The notes under the pieces were generated by a model. The model was not told the DNA's origin. It saw nothing but the letters and a program-made list of their open reading frames with translations, and did not search any database. Shown here in pieces: positions 35,467 through 47,477 of a DNA stretch of 64,000 nucleotides. The DNA is from Gymnopus androsaceus JB14. Taxonomy: Eukaryota; Basidiomycota; Agaricomycetes; Agaricales; Omphalotaceae. Each line of letters starts with the position of its first letter. Position 1 is the stretch's first letter. Position numbers and translations under genes: made by a program. Where the stretch lies: contig ML769466.1 of NCBI GenBank assembly GCA_009733575.1, forward strand, positions 62,001 through 126,000, in the 5' to 3' direction.

Positions 35467-36483
35467 CGGTAGGCGGGAGCTACGCGGTTCATTTTCAAAA
35501 TATTTTTCGAAATTCTCACCAACGAAGTCAAACCGGTTTGGGCGCCTAAGCATTAAGCACTTGGTATCGATGAATGGGACCCGTCTCGACGCATTACAAC
35601 ACGTTGTCCCAGCTGGTATCAATTCGGTATCAATTAAAAAACACAAGTACAGTACTTTAGGCAATTTTGAATAGGCTAGCCACTGGGGTTTTGAGTGAAG
35701 ACTCAAGAGAAACTTGAAGCGGAAATGATGGTGATATCACAATCTCACTGACTAATTAGTGTGCTCAAGACAAGCTTAAGATGCATGTCACTTTGCTCAA
35801 GAGTCAAGCTATCGCTGGCAAGGGAATAAACATCTTCAAACATGATATATCAAGATTGTGTGAGGTTGCGGTTCTCTGCCATTCTCAACTTACCTTTGGC
35901 AACTTTGGACCTGAGGTAAGTAACCCTACTCACAGCTCCTTGGCTCAGTGTAAATGAATTTTTGTGAATCGTTCACAGTAGCACTCCCTATAAATCATTG
36001 TTCTCTCTTGCACCCATGCTCAGGAAGGTTGGAGGAAGATTGAATGCGTTCATCGTTGCCGTTGACTATCCGGGCCTAGACCGGGACTCCATCCAAAGAG
36101 TCCTCGATGAATACTAAATCAACACCATCTTTTTCGGTTATACCCTCGAAGAAATCAGGAGACCCTCCTCCATGCTAGGCTAATAGTACTTACTCACATT
36201 CCGTCAATTCACTCAAGTGAGTAAATACTAAGACAGATGAACACGGTGATGAGGAGTGCAAAATTGTCTACATGTGTGCAAAGGATGTTGGGAACAACAT
36301 AGCCTCTTTCACAACTTCCTTTGACATGCCAGTGTGAGGAGTAGCTCGGATGAACGCATCAAGGTGGGTCCCAATTATCGATAAAATACTTTGCTTGCAC
36401 TAAGCGCTCAAACTGGTTCAGCTTCGTTAGTGAGAATTTCGAAAAATATTTTGAAAATGAACCGCGTAGTTCCCGCCTACCGC
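35467..36483. repeat. 1-kb segment bounded by about 68-bp inverted repeats
   Basis: The left arm at 35467-35534 (GGTAGGCGGGAGCTACGCGG, TCATTTTCAAAATATTTTTC) is matched in reverse complement at 36416-36483 with few mismatches. The interior has a short plus-strand frame near 36015-36165 (VGGRLNAFIVAVDY..., then DSIQRVLDEY and, past a stop, INTIFFGYTLEEI) that resembles a broken NmrA-type Rossmann protein. This could be a mobile element, or a decayed gene between inverted copies; I cannot tell which. Confidence 0.55.
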
Positions 36484-37422
36484 AATGCGTGTGCTAGAGA
36501 GATTGGGGCGGAAGTTTTGTCCGATTCTGGCGATATTTCTGGAGGTCTCGTCTGATGTCCCAGAAATTTGGCAATTCCGGAATCCCACTCTGAAGGTACT
36601 TCTGGGGTCTGCCGCTTAATCTTTGACTAGAGGCTGTTCTCCCTGATTCTTAGAATCAAGCAATTTCAATTATGCACCGTTGGTGAGCGGTGGACATTGC
36701 AACTTGCCGTCAGAGGGAAGGAGGTTTTTGGGAGGAAGCCTCTTCAAGGAGAGCTGGAAAGTCGGATGGTCCAGATCAGGTTCAGGCCAGCTGGGTATGT
36801 ACAGTGCATGACTTCCAAGTTCCTGTAGGATTTTTATAGTTACAGTATCGCCGAGCTACAAATTTTAGTCTTATTTTGATGAAAAGTTTGTAGACGGATG
36901 CGAGCGCCACTTCTGTTTTGTGGTGAATAGCCGAGATATTTCCCTTAAGGGGTGTCGCTTGCAGCGTTTGTAGCATCAAAACGCGTCTGTAGGGTCCGGA
37001 CCCTCCAATTTGTCGTTAGCTCAAATTTCCAATTCCTCTGATGGGAGCGAGTGTGATTTTTTTATCGTCTCTAGCTCGGATTTAGCTACACGGGAAGTCA
37101 TCCAGTAGTAAAGGCAGGTTCACGAGTTGGATCTTCCGCAGTGCCTTGCGCAGTGCTCCGAGGTAGGTTCATCGTTATTACTGCGAATGGCGATCGAATC
37201 CATTTCATCCAGGGTGATCAAAGTGAACCCTGGTGAACGAGGATTGGTTGAAGTGTATACTACTAGCGTTTGCATGTAATACATACATGTATAAGACGCG
37301 TACAAGCAAGAATATCAGAGAGATACAAAGACAAAAAAAGTTACAAGATATCATGATAGCAAAACAGCATTTACAAGGCAAGACTGAGATCGACAAAATA
37401 TAAAATAAATACTGTACCGAGT
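36484..37422. other. Intergenic spacer
   Basis: Downstream of the NYN gene. No gene, RNA or repeat is recognised; the part next to 37423 would be that gene's 3' untranslated region. Confidence 0.4.
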
Positions 37423-39203
37423 TCAGCATTTGAGCTCGATCCTTCCATGAAGATCAGGATGGAGCTTGATCCACGCTCCTCCCTCGCTACCTCCCATCTG
37501 AACTAAACCCATTCCCTCAGCTTTGACAGAGAAGTCCTTGAACTTGGTGCATCCCGCATGCTGATACATTTTTTTATCGACCTTCATCAGCGCCACAGAC
37601 ACACTGGATCGATCTGCATTCAAGGTGCCTTTGAGACGAAGCTTTTCAAGATGCTGAACCAGAGGGAGGAAAAACGGGGGGATGGACTTGAGCGGAGGAG
37701 GAGGGGCAGGTGGTAGCGGCGGTTTTGCTACAGGCAAGACAGGTTTAGGGAGCGCGGAAGCTGTAGCAGGTGGATTGCTTGCAGGATTCGAAGCCTTCGT
37801 TACCAATTTATCCCCAGATGATGCTGGCCCAGTTTGTTCTGTCACCCGAGATGAAGGAACCTGAGAAGTCGACAGCATAACTCCGCCGCTCAGACTGACG
37901 GCTTTATTGCCATCCGTAGCCCCAGTAAATGCAGATCCCTTTTCAGCCGAATACCCAACTTGGGCATATGTACTCGAGGGAGCAGGGGAAAGAAGGTATT
38001 GGCTAGAAGGACCTGGAGGATGCTGCGAAATGGCGTTAGATGCATTTTCGGCTGCCCGCCGCGCCAGAGCCGCCGCAACAATCGCTTGTGGACGGTTGGA
38101 TATCAATGAGGAGGTGGTCTCTGGGAAAGATGGACCCGCGCTGCTGGGTCGCGGAAACGAAGGAAGGGGAGCGCGAGGTAGGTTTGAAGAAGAGATGGAT
38201 ACCGGTGTTGGTACGACCAATCTTGTCTCGTTTGTCAGGTTTCGCACTGACTGTGGGCTAGAAGTTGGAATAGAAGGGCTAGGTAGAAGCGTCGAAGACG
38301 AAGGCTGAGCAGTGATACTAGAGTATCCTGGCGGACTCGTTTCTGTCTCGGGAGCACGAGAACATCCATTAGATAGAGAAGATGGTATCGTACTAGGTGT
38401 AGGTCCCGCTGGTACTGCCGAGCTAGGCATGACGGTAGGAGGTGGCGCGGAGACATGGGCCTTTATGGGAGAGCGAAGAAGCTTTGAATCTTCCTTGGAA
38501 TTATCGGAGCTTTGAGAGGCCGAAGATGACAGCGAGCTGGTGATCGTACTCAAGCTCGGTGATATCACATTGCCATTACGAGGTCGACCCCGAGCTGCTT
38601 GAGAAGGATTGTCATCTCCGTTCACACCCAAAATACTAGTACTCCATTCGAAAAATCTCGAAGCTTGTGCCCGAAGACTGGGATGAACGACAGAAGGTGC
38701 GACGACGACGACATTATACCGTCTCAGTCGTAAAACCGATAGTGGGTACGCAAAATCTCTGTCACCAGACATAAGGAGGATCGTGGTATTTGAAGGATTG
38801 GTTGGATTGTCCATGGCAAAAGTAAGCAAGTCCGCTGAAAGTATGGATAAGATGCTGAAGAAGAAACAATGCTCAGACCTATAATCATCTGGTCTGCGAC
38901 ATTCTTATATCCATTATGAGGACAATCAGTTATACTGACACCAGAGGACTGCAGTTCGGATCGCAAAGTGATTGACCGAGGAGAATTGATGCTTTGCTCA
39001 GAAAGCTCAGTGTAAGCTTTCAAAAGCTTGACGCTCCCAAACTCGTGAGCAAGATCGCGAATCCTCCTGACGAGTTCATAGCCACTTAAGCTGGAAGGAG
39101 TAGCACAGTTCTCTGCATGTTTCATCTTGAGCAAAAAGTGGATTGAATCGATTCAAGACTCACCATAATCCCAAAAAACAGCTACTTGTCCTATTTCCTC
39201 CAT
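37423..39203 (-). CDS. NYN-domain (limkain-b1/MARF1-like) protein with C-terminal LOTUS/OST-HTH-like domain
   Basis: Predicted PIN-like ribonuclease acting in RNA metabolism. Three exons in phase: 39164-39203, 38879-39112, 37423-38834, about 561 residues. The NYN part runs from MEEIGQVAVFWDYENCATPS, with the acidic D-x-E-N, through ITDCPHNGYKNVADQMIIAD to TTILLMSGDRDFAYPLSVLR, so the conserved acidic residues of the active centre are all there. The middle (about 37700-38650) is a Ser/Pro-rich linker with an alanine-rich helix. The last about 75 residues (FLPLVQHLEKLRLKGTL..SSVSVALMK..MYQHAGCTKFKDFSVKAEGMGLV) match the winged-helix LOTUS/OST-HTH pattern. The combination NYN plus LOTUS is known in RNA-silencing and mRNA-decay proteins. 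A decayed inverted copy lies at 61096-62950. Confidence 0.88.
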
Positions 39204-39382
39204 TTCATCACAGAAAGAGAGAGAGAAAGTCGGAAGACAAGTTGGAAATTGAAAGGATGCCAATTTGAGCCCACATTATTTAAGTTTAGGCTGGATCCGT
39301 AGTGACAGTTACGTTTGACACGTCGGGATGGCGAAAAGCGCTTTGAAGAGCACTAGCGCTAGCATGGCTATGCATTCGAGAA

Positions 39383-41220
39383 TTGAGAAGGACGGCGTTT
39401 GTGGAGAGGCGAGAGGCTTTTAGGGGTCGTTTCGATTCAGACCGCGTCTGGAGACTGGCATGTGACTATCCATCGAATGGAAGCATTGGCATTGGGTTTC
39501 GTGGATCTGAGAGGCTGAGCGACTGCAGTGAGCAGTGTCTCGAAGATGGAGGATTTTGCTTATCCGCACTAGTATCTCTCTTCCTACTCCGAGCCCTAGT
39601 GACTGTCCTTTGGGCCCGGGCGTCTCTACCCGTACAACTCCTGGGATTGTTTGGAGCTGTCTCGCAACCTCTCGCAACCATCTTTGCATGTACATGGACA
39701 GCAGTGCATCCCAATGTACCTGCGTGGGATGCTTCTAGTTTACAGCTCTTTTGGCAACACGTAAAGGTATTGATTACAGCACTCATTGCCCCGGAGATTG
39801 TCGTTGTATGGGCTACAAGCCAATTTTTCTCCTCGAGACGTGCTGTTACAACACTTCGTCAATTTTCTGCTTGTACGTGGCGACCAGGTTATCAAACTTT
39901 AGGAACTGACTGCAATAAACTTGATACCGACAGGTAGTGACTGGACATTGACTCATGGCATGTTCCTTATCATGGGAGGATTCATGTTGACGGACCCTTC
40001 TGGAAATCATCTTGGAGTCTTGCAGGACACAGACCTTGAATACCTCTTGCCGAGGAAACTTGTTTCCTTTCCCAGAATTTCTTCCTCAGAAATTATGGAC
40101 AGGAGCAAGGCAGATGCACTGGCAAAGACACTTGCCTTGGTTCAAACTACCTGGTTCATGGTGCAGATCATCTCGAGAGCAGTACAACGGTTACCCATCA
40201 CTGAGCTCGAGCTCACCACGATTGCCTTCGCTTTTCTCAATGTCTTGAGATATGCATTTTGGTTGCAAAAGCCACAGAATGTACGATATCCCATTCTGGT
40301 ACAACTGCTACAGCGTTCTTCAGACCCGGTACAGAATGATCGCGGCGAGGACACTGCTAGTCTCCCTAATGATCCAGAAGACAGTAATGTCGGTATTGTT
40401 GAAAACGGGACATCGGTCATCCAGCGGCAGCCAATTTTGGCTCCTTATCTTCAAGACAATAACCCAGTACAAAACGATCTTAACGAGAACACTACATTTG
40501 TTTGGCCTGATGATCCAGAAGAGACTGGCTTGGGTACTGATGAAAGTGGGGCTTCATTCATTGAACAACGGCCTATTTTTCTTCAAGACAATGACCCTGC
40601 GGAATTTATATTGCCGCCGCCATCACACATCTAATTTGTTCTCTGGTTCAGGAATGGCCTTACTACTTTAGTGAACTCTTCAGCTTCCATTAGAAGGATA
40701 TTTATGAAAATGACATTTATTTGAGCAGATAATATCTGACCCAGCGGGGGGCAGTGATGTGTTGACGGATATATCCAATGGGATGAAGATTAATGGACTT
40801 CCAAAGCCTCACTTTCGCAAGAATGTGCCCGCATTTTTTGGGGGTTTCATTCGGAAACGAGGCATCGGTGGCACATTAATCATCATGGAACTATTAATCG
40901 GGGTGCTGTTTGGATTCATTCATTGTATTGCTTGGACCTTCCAATTCCCAACCACAGTAGAGAGAGAATTATGGCGGATAATGTCTCTTTGCATAACCAT
41001 CATTCCACTAATGATATTGGTCGGATGTAGTGCTATGGCCATGGCTGACTTCGAGTCGGAAGCTCTTGTCGACCTTGGTAGAATGGCTATTGCAATTTTT
41101 TTACTTGTTTACATGTTTGCTAGATTGTCAACATTTGTTTTGGTATTCATACTTCTCCGAGATCTTCCTGCAGGTGTACTGGAGGATGTACAGTGGAGTA
41201 AATTCATTCCTCATGTGTAA
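39383..41220 (+). CDS. Multi-pass membrane protein of an uncharacterised basidiomycete family, with a chimeric 5' end
   Basis: The conserved family core reads FACTWTAVHPNVPA, then KVLITALIAPEIVVVWATSQ, then across the intron 39888-39933 WTLTHGMFLIMGGFML, FPRISSSEIMDRSKADALAK, LPITELELTTIAFAFLNV and later GFIRKRG, with further hydrophobic segments to the stop at 41218-41220. Another intron lies between about 40620 and 40760. Between 40330 and 40610 an acidic insert has two related copies of PVQNDxxEDT...PDDPEE. The frame from 39383 to about 39560 is not family sequence: it is antisense chromatin-gene sequence and part of the NYN gene promoter, so the true start, or whether the 5' end is lost, is unsure. 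A decayed copy is at 47030-47420. Confidence 0.65.
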
Positions 41221-41509
41221 CAACTATATGTACTTTTATGTTTACTGTTATTCCAACTTATTCCATATAAAAAGTAATTGGCTGTACATACTCAGCATTA
41301 GTAGAGGTCAAGATAAATCCAAGAAGCATAGAGTTCAAAGAGACTCCAAGTGAAAAAGCTTTGGAACAAATCGGCACTCAAAGATATCACTTCTGTCGGC
41401 GCTATCCTCTATTCCAGTATATGACCCACGTAAAGACTACCCAGAATATGTAGAATTACTAAATACTCAACTCAAGAAAAATACAGAGGTCACCCTTTTA
41501 CCTCGTTCG

Positions 41510-42000
41510 CTGCTCTTCGGCCACATCCATATTGACGTCTATGTCGATGATATCCTCGTCAGCGATCGTATTTTTCTTCTGTCTAGACTCACCCTGAGGC
41601 TCGCCCCTGGTTCCCGTTCCGTTAGGAAACACCTCCAGACCCTCCGTTGCGCCATTCCCACTACATTCTCACTAAGATCCCGTTTCCGTTTCCCCGCCTG
41701 CGCTTCGGATTGGACCTGCATCTGCGCATGCATCTTTATCATCCTCCAATGCAAATACGTCAAACTATACATCGGACCAGAAGTGTATTGGGATACTTTT
41801 TGGCCGAGGAGGACAGCGGGAAGGCTGCCTCCTCCCTTCGTTCCGTGTGCATTTCCATTTAACTCATTGGTAATGTTTGCACTCGGACTCGTACTTGTGT
41901 CGACGGTGATACTTCGACCCGGAGAATTCACAGGCGGAGATGGGAACCAGCGGGGTGAGCCGGTTGTTGGGTCGCGCGTAAAGTGGCGCGCTGCGTAAGG
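41510..42000 (-). pseudogene. Decayed copy of the C-terminal part of the bromodomain-BAH gene
   Basis: Minus-strand frame 41539-41931 encodes NSPGRSITVD, LPAVLLGQKVSQYTSGPMYS and LTYLHWRMIKMHAQMQ, aligning residue by residue with the 3' end of the gene at 47478-52156 (NSPGRNITVN, LPTALLGQKVSGNTPGPRYS, LTYLHWRAMKTQAQMR). The upstream exons are missing. It follows the membrane-protein gene just as the full gene follows the membrane-protein relic at 47 kb, so this is one end of a segmental duplication. Confidence 0.85.
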
Positions 42001-42319
42001 GGTAGAAGAAAGAGGAAGGAAGCAACAACGTTATCGTGCTGGTTCTATGGCTCCAATTCAAATTCGCGTGGATTGACGGAGTTACTATCTTGTTAAGGAC
42101 AATCGGCTTGGAAAAAAAATTTCGTCGTTTTACCATGACATATTATTCTCGGGATGACCTTTGTTTATAATGCGAGTAAGTCGCGACTCGCGACCCTACG
42201 TTCCCATACGTATATTGTTATCCGATGGCAAGCATTGCAGGAGGCACTGGCAAGTAGAAGCTCATGAGTAAGTACTATTAGATACAAAGAAAAAGATGCG
42301 TTGACTTCAGTGCAGTATG

Positions 42320-44620
42320 TTAAACTTTTTCGTCACCGTGTTCTTGATCATTTTTTTCCTCTTCTTCATCTTTTGCAACAGCCCCTCGTAGCTCAGTCAC
42401 CGCTGCTCGCACGATGTTGACCATAGACCTGCCGAAAGCCTGTAAGGGTGGTCGCTGTGGTGATGTCCAAGCTGATGATTCTTCCACAGCACCGATTCGA
42501 GAGGGAAGAGGCGCTTCATTGATTATTTCCAAAATGGAGGAAATTGCAGGTACTATACCAAATCTGTAACAATCATCAAGAATAGAACCCCCAAAAAAGT
42601 TGCGGAATGCGGAAGAGGTCTCTGCCATTGGGGGGTCAACTTGGATTTGAACCTCCATACTCTTGATAATAACGGGTAGCACCTCCTCCAGTGGAAAATT
42701 AGTGACATCGCTGTGTATCAAGGCTACCTCGCGGTCTGTAACGCGATGGCTGTTTTCACGAACAGTTTGAGACTCCTTGTGCCGTTTCATTATGCCTATA
42801 ACATCTTTTACAAGCCCCATGATGACAAGAAGTGACCTATCTCCGATATAGATGTATGACGAAAGCGTTTCGATGGGGATTTCCGGATTCGGTGGCGATA
42901 CAAAGGACCAAAATAGTTGATGGTCCATTTTATAGCGATAGGTGTGCATATCTGCCGCCAAAATGGCTTGAAAGCATCTTGCGGAAATAGCTACTGATAA
43001 TCGCGAGTGTCGCTGAAGCTTCTGAAGAGATTGAAGAATGGGTTTTTCGAAGAAGCTCCATCCAGAAAGGCGATCAAAGACTGTGTTTACAGCGGAAGGA
43101 TAATGCAGGAGTATGAACATATGAATACGCATACACAAGGCCATAAGCTTGAAGTTCTCAGAGTCCTCAAGAGATTCTTGCTGAAGAATCGTAATGAGCC
43201 ATGACTCCCATGTTGTGAACAGCCCTGGGTGCGATGAAGAAGGAGAATCCAGTATCTGTCTGGCAATCCTATAACCGACATCATCCGAGTCGGAGGAAAG
43301 GAGAGAGCAGATGCCAATCAGGAAAACATCAAAATCCCCAGCGGAGTCTGAGTCCCCGTTAGAGACATTTGCTATGCGGAGTACCTCAAATGTGGACAGA
43401 ACCCCTTTGAGCTCCGAGTCGGATAGAGTGACATTCGAAGGAGAAGACCATTCTACCGCGTTCCGGAATTCATGCATGAATCTGTGAGGGGATGATGTTA
43501 AACGAACATTCAATCGCACCCAAAAAGATTCTCCAGCCTGCTTCTTGAGCCACACATGGATGATAAATGTTTTAATGGTCAAATAAGCAGCTGTAAGCGT
43601 AGCAAGGAATTTCCAAATAACTGCTGTGACTGGAGTCTGGAAAACCGAGACTTCTTGGAACAGCTGGAACAGTGTGAAAAACACATATAGCAGAGCAAAT
43701 GCAAGTTGCAGAACAAGAATTGCCAATGCCACAGTCCTGTTGATGTTCCAGAAAAACTCGATTAATCCAGCGAAGAAAAGGAAGACGGCGACATGCAGCA
43801 TAGTCATTATACCATTGACAAAAGTGAGGTACTCCTTGGGTTGCCACCGATGAGATTAGACGCAGACGCAAACGTGCTTGTTTGTCAGGTGAGTGGTTGA
43901 ATTCCAGCTTCTGGTTACACAGACGCTCATAACGGCGGGCCCAATGCTGCATGATAATAGCACACAATGCACAAGGAGACACTGATGCATAGGCTGAAAA
44001 GCAACAGTACATTTATGCGTAGTCGCTGATGTGGATGGGTGGGTCGATGTCAAAAGTGAGATAGGAGGGAGCTGTAAAGACTCGACGTTGGTTGATGCAA
44101 TATGAGCAAGGATTGCCCTTTGAGCAACAAGCTCCTGAAGAATCGCTGCGTTTCCACCCGAAGGGTCTGGAAGCAAGCTTTTGTAGACCTCGATTATGAA
44201 GGTTGCGACAGTCGCCGAGAAAAGACCCGTCTATCCGATTGGTTTAAGTATGATACCCTTCAGAGTGAAATTACTCACAAAAATCAGAATGCCTTCCGCA
44301 GTACCCTTCCAACGTTGAACTTCCTTCTCTACATCGGAATCATGCTTCAAATGGATAGCCCACATCTGCTCTACCATGCCTTTCCCTTCTTTCCAGTTCT
44401 CTTCATCGACTAGATCCGAAGGGTTGACCTTGAACTTTGTATGCTTGGCATCATTACGATTTTTCCTGGGCTAAAAAAATTGCCCTATCAGGATGTTTTG
44501 TCGCTATAAACTGGGATTTAACCTTCCTTTGAGTCAATCCTATACACGTATTCACGATCATCCCCGACTTCAGAGCTTCGACGCAGCCCTGCCAGGTTTC
44601 CACCTGTAATGGTTATTGTG
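42320..44620 (-). CDS. DUF6535-type membrane protein, possibly damaged
   Basis: Agaricomycete family of unknown function with an N-terminal group of transmembrane helices. Seen in order on the minus strand: NPSDLVDEENWKEGKGMVEQ and EVQRWKGTAEGILIFV (about 44280-44440), TGLFSATVATFIIEVYKSLL (about 44175-44235), MQHWARRYERLCNQKLEFNH (about 43880-43960), then the long exon 42320-43807 with MTMLHVAVFLFFAGLIEFFW and a helical cytoplasmic region. A short upstream exon may lie at 44544-44610. The segment before QHWARRYE lacks the usual NxLWFxSLxLS helix, and the join at about 43810-43830 changes frame without a clean splice pair. It may be a pseudogene or contain an indel. Start codon not determined. 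Confidence 0.65.
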
Positions 44621-45600
44621 AGATGTGATTAATTTCGCTGTAGAACATTCTAGATTACTGACTGTCCGTGGATAATTGGTTTGGGTTTTTTGCGTTACTA
44701 TGATCAGAGTGTGACATATGGATCTATATGGATTTATCTCTGTGAATGAATCGCGGAGAGAACGGGGTAGCGCAGACAGAAGACAGAATGACATTCGACC
44801 GTCTGGTAATATAAGAAAATTGCAAGGCGCGCTTATCTGAGTTGCATCTTGTTGGAAGGGAAGTAGCGCCATGTTCAGCATCGTTATTTGCGGAGAAGGT
44901 CCAGCGTTATAAAGATGACAGGGTGAATGAAAGAACGCACAACATCCTTTACGCTGCATTCTCCATGTCAGACTTCGCATGCCAAATAAACCGAATGTAG
45001 CTATTTCAAGAATAGTACCTCATATCGTTTTTAGGCAGTCCACGAAACATCTTCGCGAGATTGTGATACTAGTGACACATACGGTCCTTCCGCCATTACA
45101 CATGCGAACCGAGGTTTCACAGAGCCTCAAAGAGAGTAGCACCATCAATCAAGTGAGGACGATTGGAACAGAAGAAATGGGTTCCATCAGCAGATAGAAC
45201 AAGAAAAGGCACGGACGTTTCTTACTACTTGGCGCTCTGCAGAACTGAACACTTCGAGTGATGGTTCATCTCGGAAAGAAATAGATTAATAAATGATGCG
45301 CAATGACAGGAGCGCAATGACAGGAGGACAGGCTGAAGCTCAAGACAAAGCTGCATCTCCCTCACCCGAACAACGCTGTATCATTTAGAATATATAGCAA
45401 CGACGCTGATAACAGATAGAGTTTTCGGTTGATTTCGTCTACCTGAAGTTGCGGCCATGTCCTCTCCAGCTATCCAATTCAGGCTCAAAGGGGCGGCAAA
45501 TTCGACTTGAATTCGAGACCAAACGAATGACAAAAGAATATGGATGTCGATGAGCCGGGGTGTATGGATTGCAGCTGCCAGCGAGACGGTATGTTCCTTG
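44621..45600. other. Intergenic spacer
   Basis: May include the 5' end of the DUF6535 gene. A direct duplication GCGCAATGACAGGA occurs at 45298-45325. No other feature is seen. Confidence 0.4.
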
Positions 45601-46634
45601 TCGGGTGGATTCATGTTGACGGTACCACGTGGGATGTATATGAGTTCATCGACGTGTGAGGAACGGAAGCATTGGCGGTAGGTTTGGAATTAGCGAGATT
45701 CGGAGGCTGAGCGACTGCTGAGAGTAGTGTCTCGAGACTTGAAGATGGGTGTGATAAAGAATTTTGGGAAAAGGTGTAATGGAGAGGATTGGCGCTATGG
45801 CCATGAACTCGGAATTGAGAAGGACGAGGGCATTTGTGCATGAGAGTTTCGATTCACTAGGAACCCCATGTCATCGACATGTGGTTTTCGTGGAATTGGA
45901 ATGCTGGGCGGCTGCAGTGAGAAGCGTTTCGAGGACAGATTCAATGACGATGTTTTTTTAAAGGCGGGTACGATTGCGCTGGCAAAGCTACAGCTACGGG
46001 TGTGCCTATAGCTGATTGCGCCTGTGTAACTACAAGTGCGGTACTTGAGGTGGTTCGACACTGGCAGCAGCCTTCTTTTGCTTCTCGTTTTTCAGCCTCT
46101 CTCGTTCCCTCTCTCGCCCCTTTCCTTCTCCTTCTCCCTTTCCTCTGCCTTTGGATACGCTTTCTGCGCGGAGCCAGGAGGGGAAGAGAAAAATCTTGGT
46201 TGTGGCGGAATACCTGGCTCAGTAGTTCAGTCTCCCTGCCGTCTGCCCCAAGCGCGTATTTCCCCAACAGCCTCTTCAAAACTATATCTGTATATTATAG
46301 AACATCGTGTTCCACTATACCAACACAAAGTCTGCGTACACCTCCAAAGGGCTGGAGTAAGCTACGGAATGGGTAAGAGGGAGAGCGCGACGGTCACGAA
46401 TTGGATGCAGAGCTTCGGGATCAACTGCCTTCCAACTCCGCTGGCTGCGCCTTCTGCGGCATTGGTTCCTTCTACTCCGGAGGATGAAGATGAAGAAGAC
46501 ACGTTAGACAAGGTATTGGTAGGTTTGGTAGAATTAGCACGATTTGGAAGCTGGGGGATTGCAGGCAGCGGTGAGTCAGAGTCCGGATATTGGACGCTTT
46601 TTCTGTTCTGATTCGCTGGACCAACGTTGAACAA
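45600..46634 (-). pseudogene. Scrambled copies of the bromodomain (N-terminal) region of the BAH gene
   Basis: At least three pieces in the same orientation as the gene at 47478-52156: 45663-45750 (SSLETLLSAVAQPPNLANS, compare SILETLLTAVAQPPNRANS), 45890-45965 (same region again) and 46040-46634. The last covers LKRLLGKYAL, the coding for VYADLAL, DRL.LP and the N-terminal NRANSTKPTN, with large deletions. Frames are broken throughout. None can encode a bromodomain. Confidence 0.8.
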
Positions 46635-47029
46635 CGAGTGCTCGTTCTACATAATTAGAAAGCTGTCGATTCCTCGAATCATAATATTCTGAATGCTTCC
46701 TGTGCTCAGACATGAATCTACGCATTGCTGTATCTTATCAATATTCATGCCCGCAAGTTGAACCGCGCCGCTTCCATACTCTTCCCTCGGCTTAACCAAT
46801 GAAAACACACATTGACAATGACACTAAGTCGTGTCTCTGAATCTTCCATGTCTAAGCCTCCAAGCTACTGAATATACGGTGAGTGCTCTAAACATTGTCA
46901 GTATGAAATTGTATGAACTCCTCGCAGACATAAGCTTTTGATCACGAAACATGAATATGTGTTGTGGAACCATAAAGTTCAGGCTTCGCTTTGAAACAGT
47001 CTTTCTAATGGACCTCCTTATCCAAGGTA

Positions 47030-47420
47030 TCCGACCAAATGTTCATTCTCGTGCTACTATCCCTTCTTCGCGCTGGTATCTCTCTTCCTACCCCAAGTAC
47101 TAGTGACTGTACTTTGGACCCAAGTGTCCCTACCCGTACAACTCCTGGGATTGTCTGGAGCTGTTTCGCAACCATGTTTGCATGTACATGGACAGCAGTG
47201 CATCCCAATGTACCCGCGTGAGATGCTTCTAGTTTACAGCTCTTTCGACAACGCGTAAAAATATTGGTCGTCGCACTCATTACCCCCGAGATCAATATTG
47301 TTATGTGGGCTGCAACCCAATACTTCTACTCGAGATGTACTGCTACAAAACTTCATCAATTCTCTGCTTGTACATTTGAACCAGATTATCAAACTTTAGG
47401 AACTGATTGTGATAAACGGT
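47030..47420 (+). pseudogene. Decayed copy of the multi-pass membrane protein gene
   Basis: Nucleotide match to 39570-39940: the words CTCTTCCTAC, CCCGTACAACTCCTGGGATT, TTTGCATGTACATGGACAGC, ATCCCAATGTACC and CAGATTATCAAACTTTAGGA recur in order. A deletion after CTGTTTCGCAACC and a TGA where the other copy has TGG (at 47220) break the frame. The downstream exons with the WTLTHG core are absent; instead the 3' end of the BAH gene follows directly. Confidence 0.85.
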
Positions 47421-47477
47421 TGTTGACTCGCACCGCATTCTACCCTTTGTTAGCCACATACTGTAACACCTACAGTG

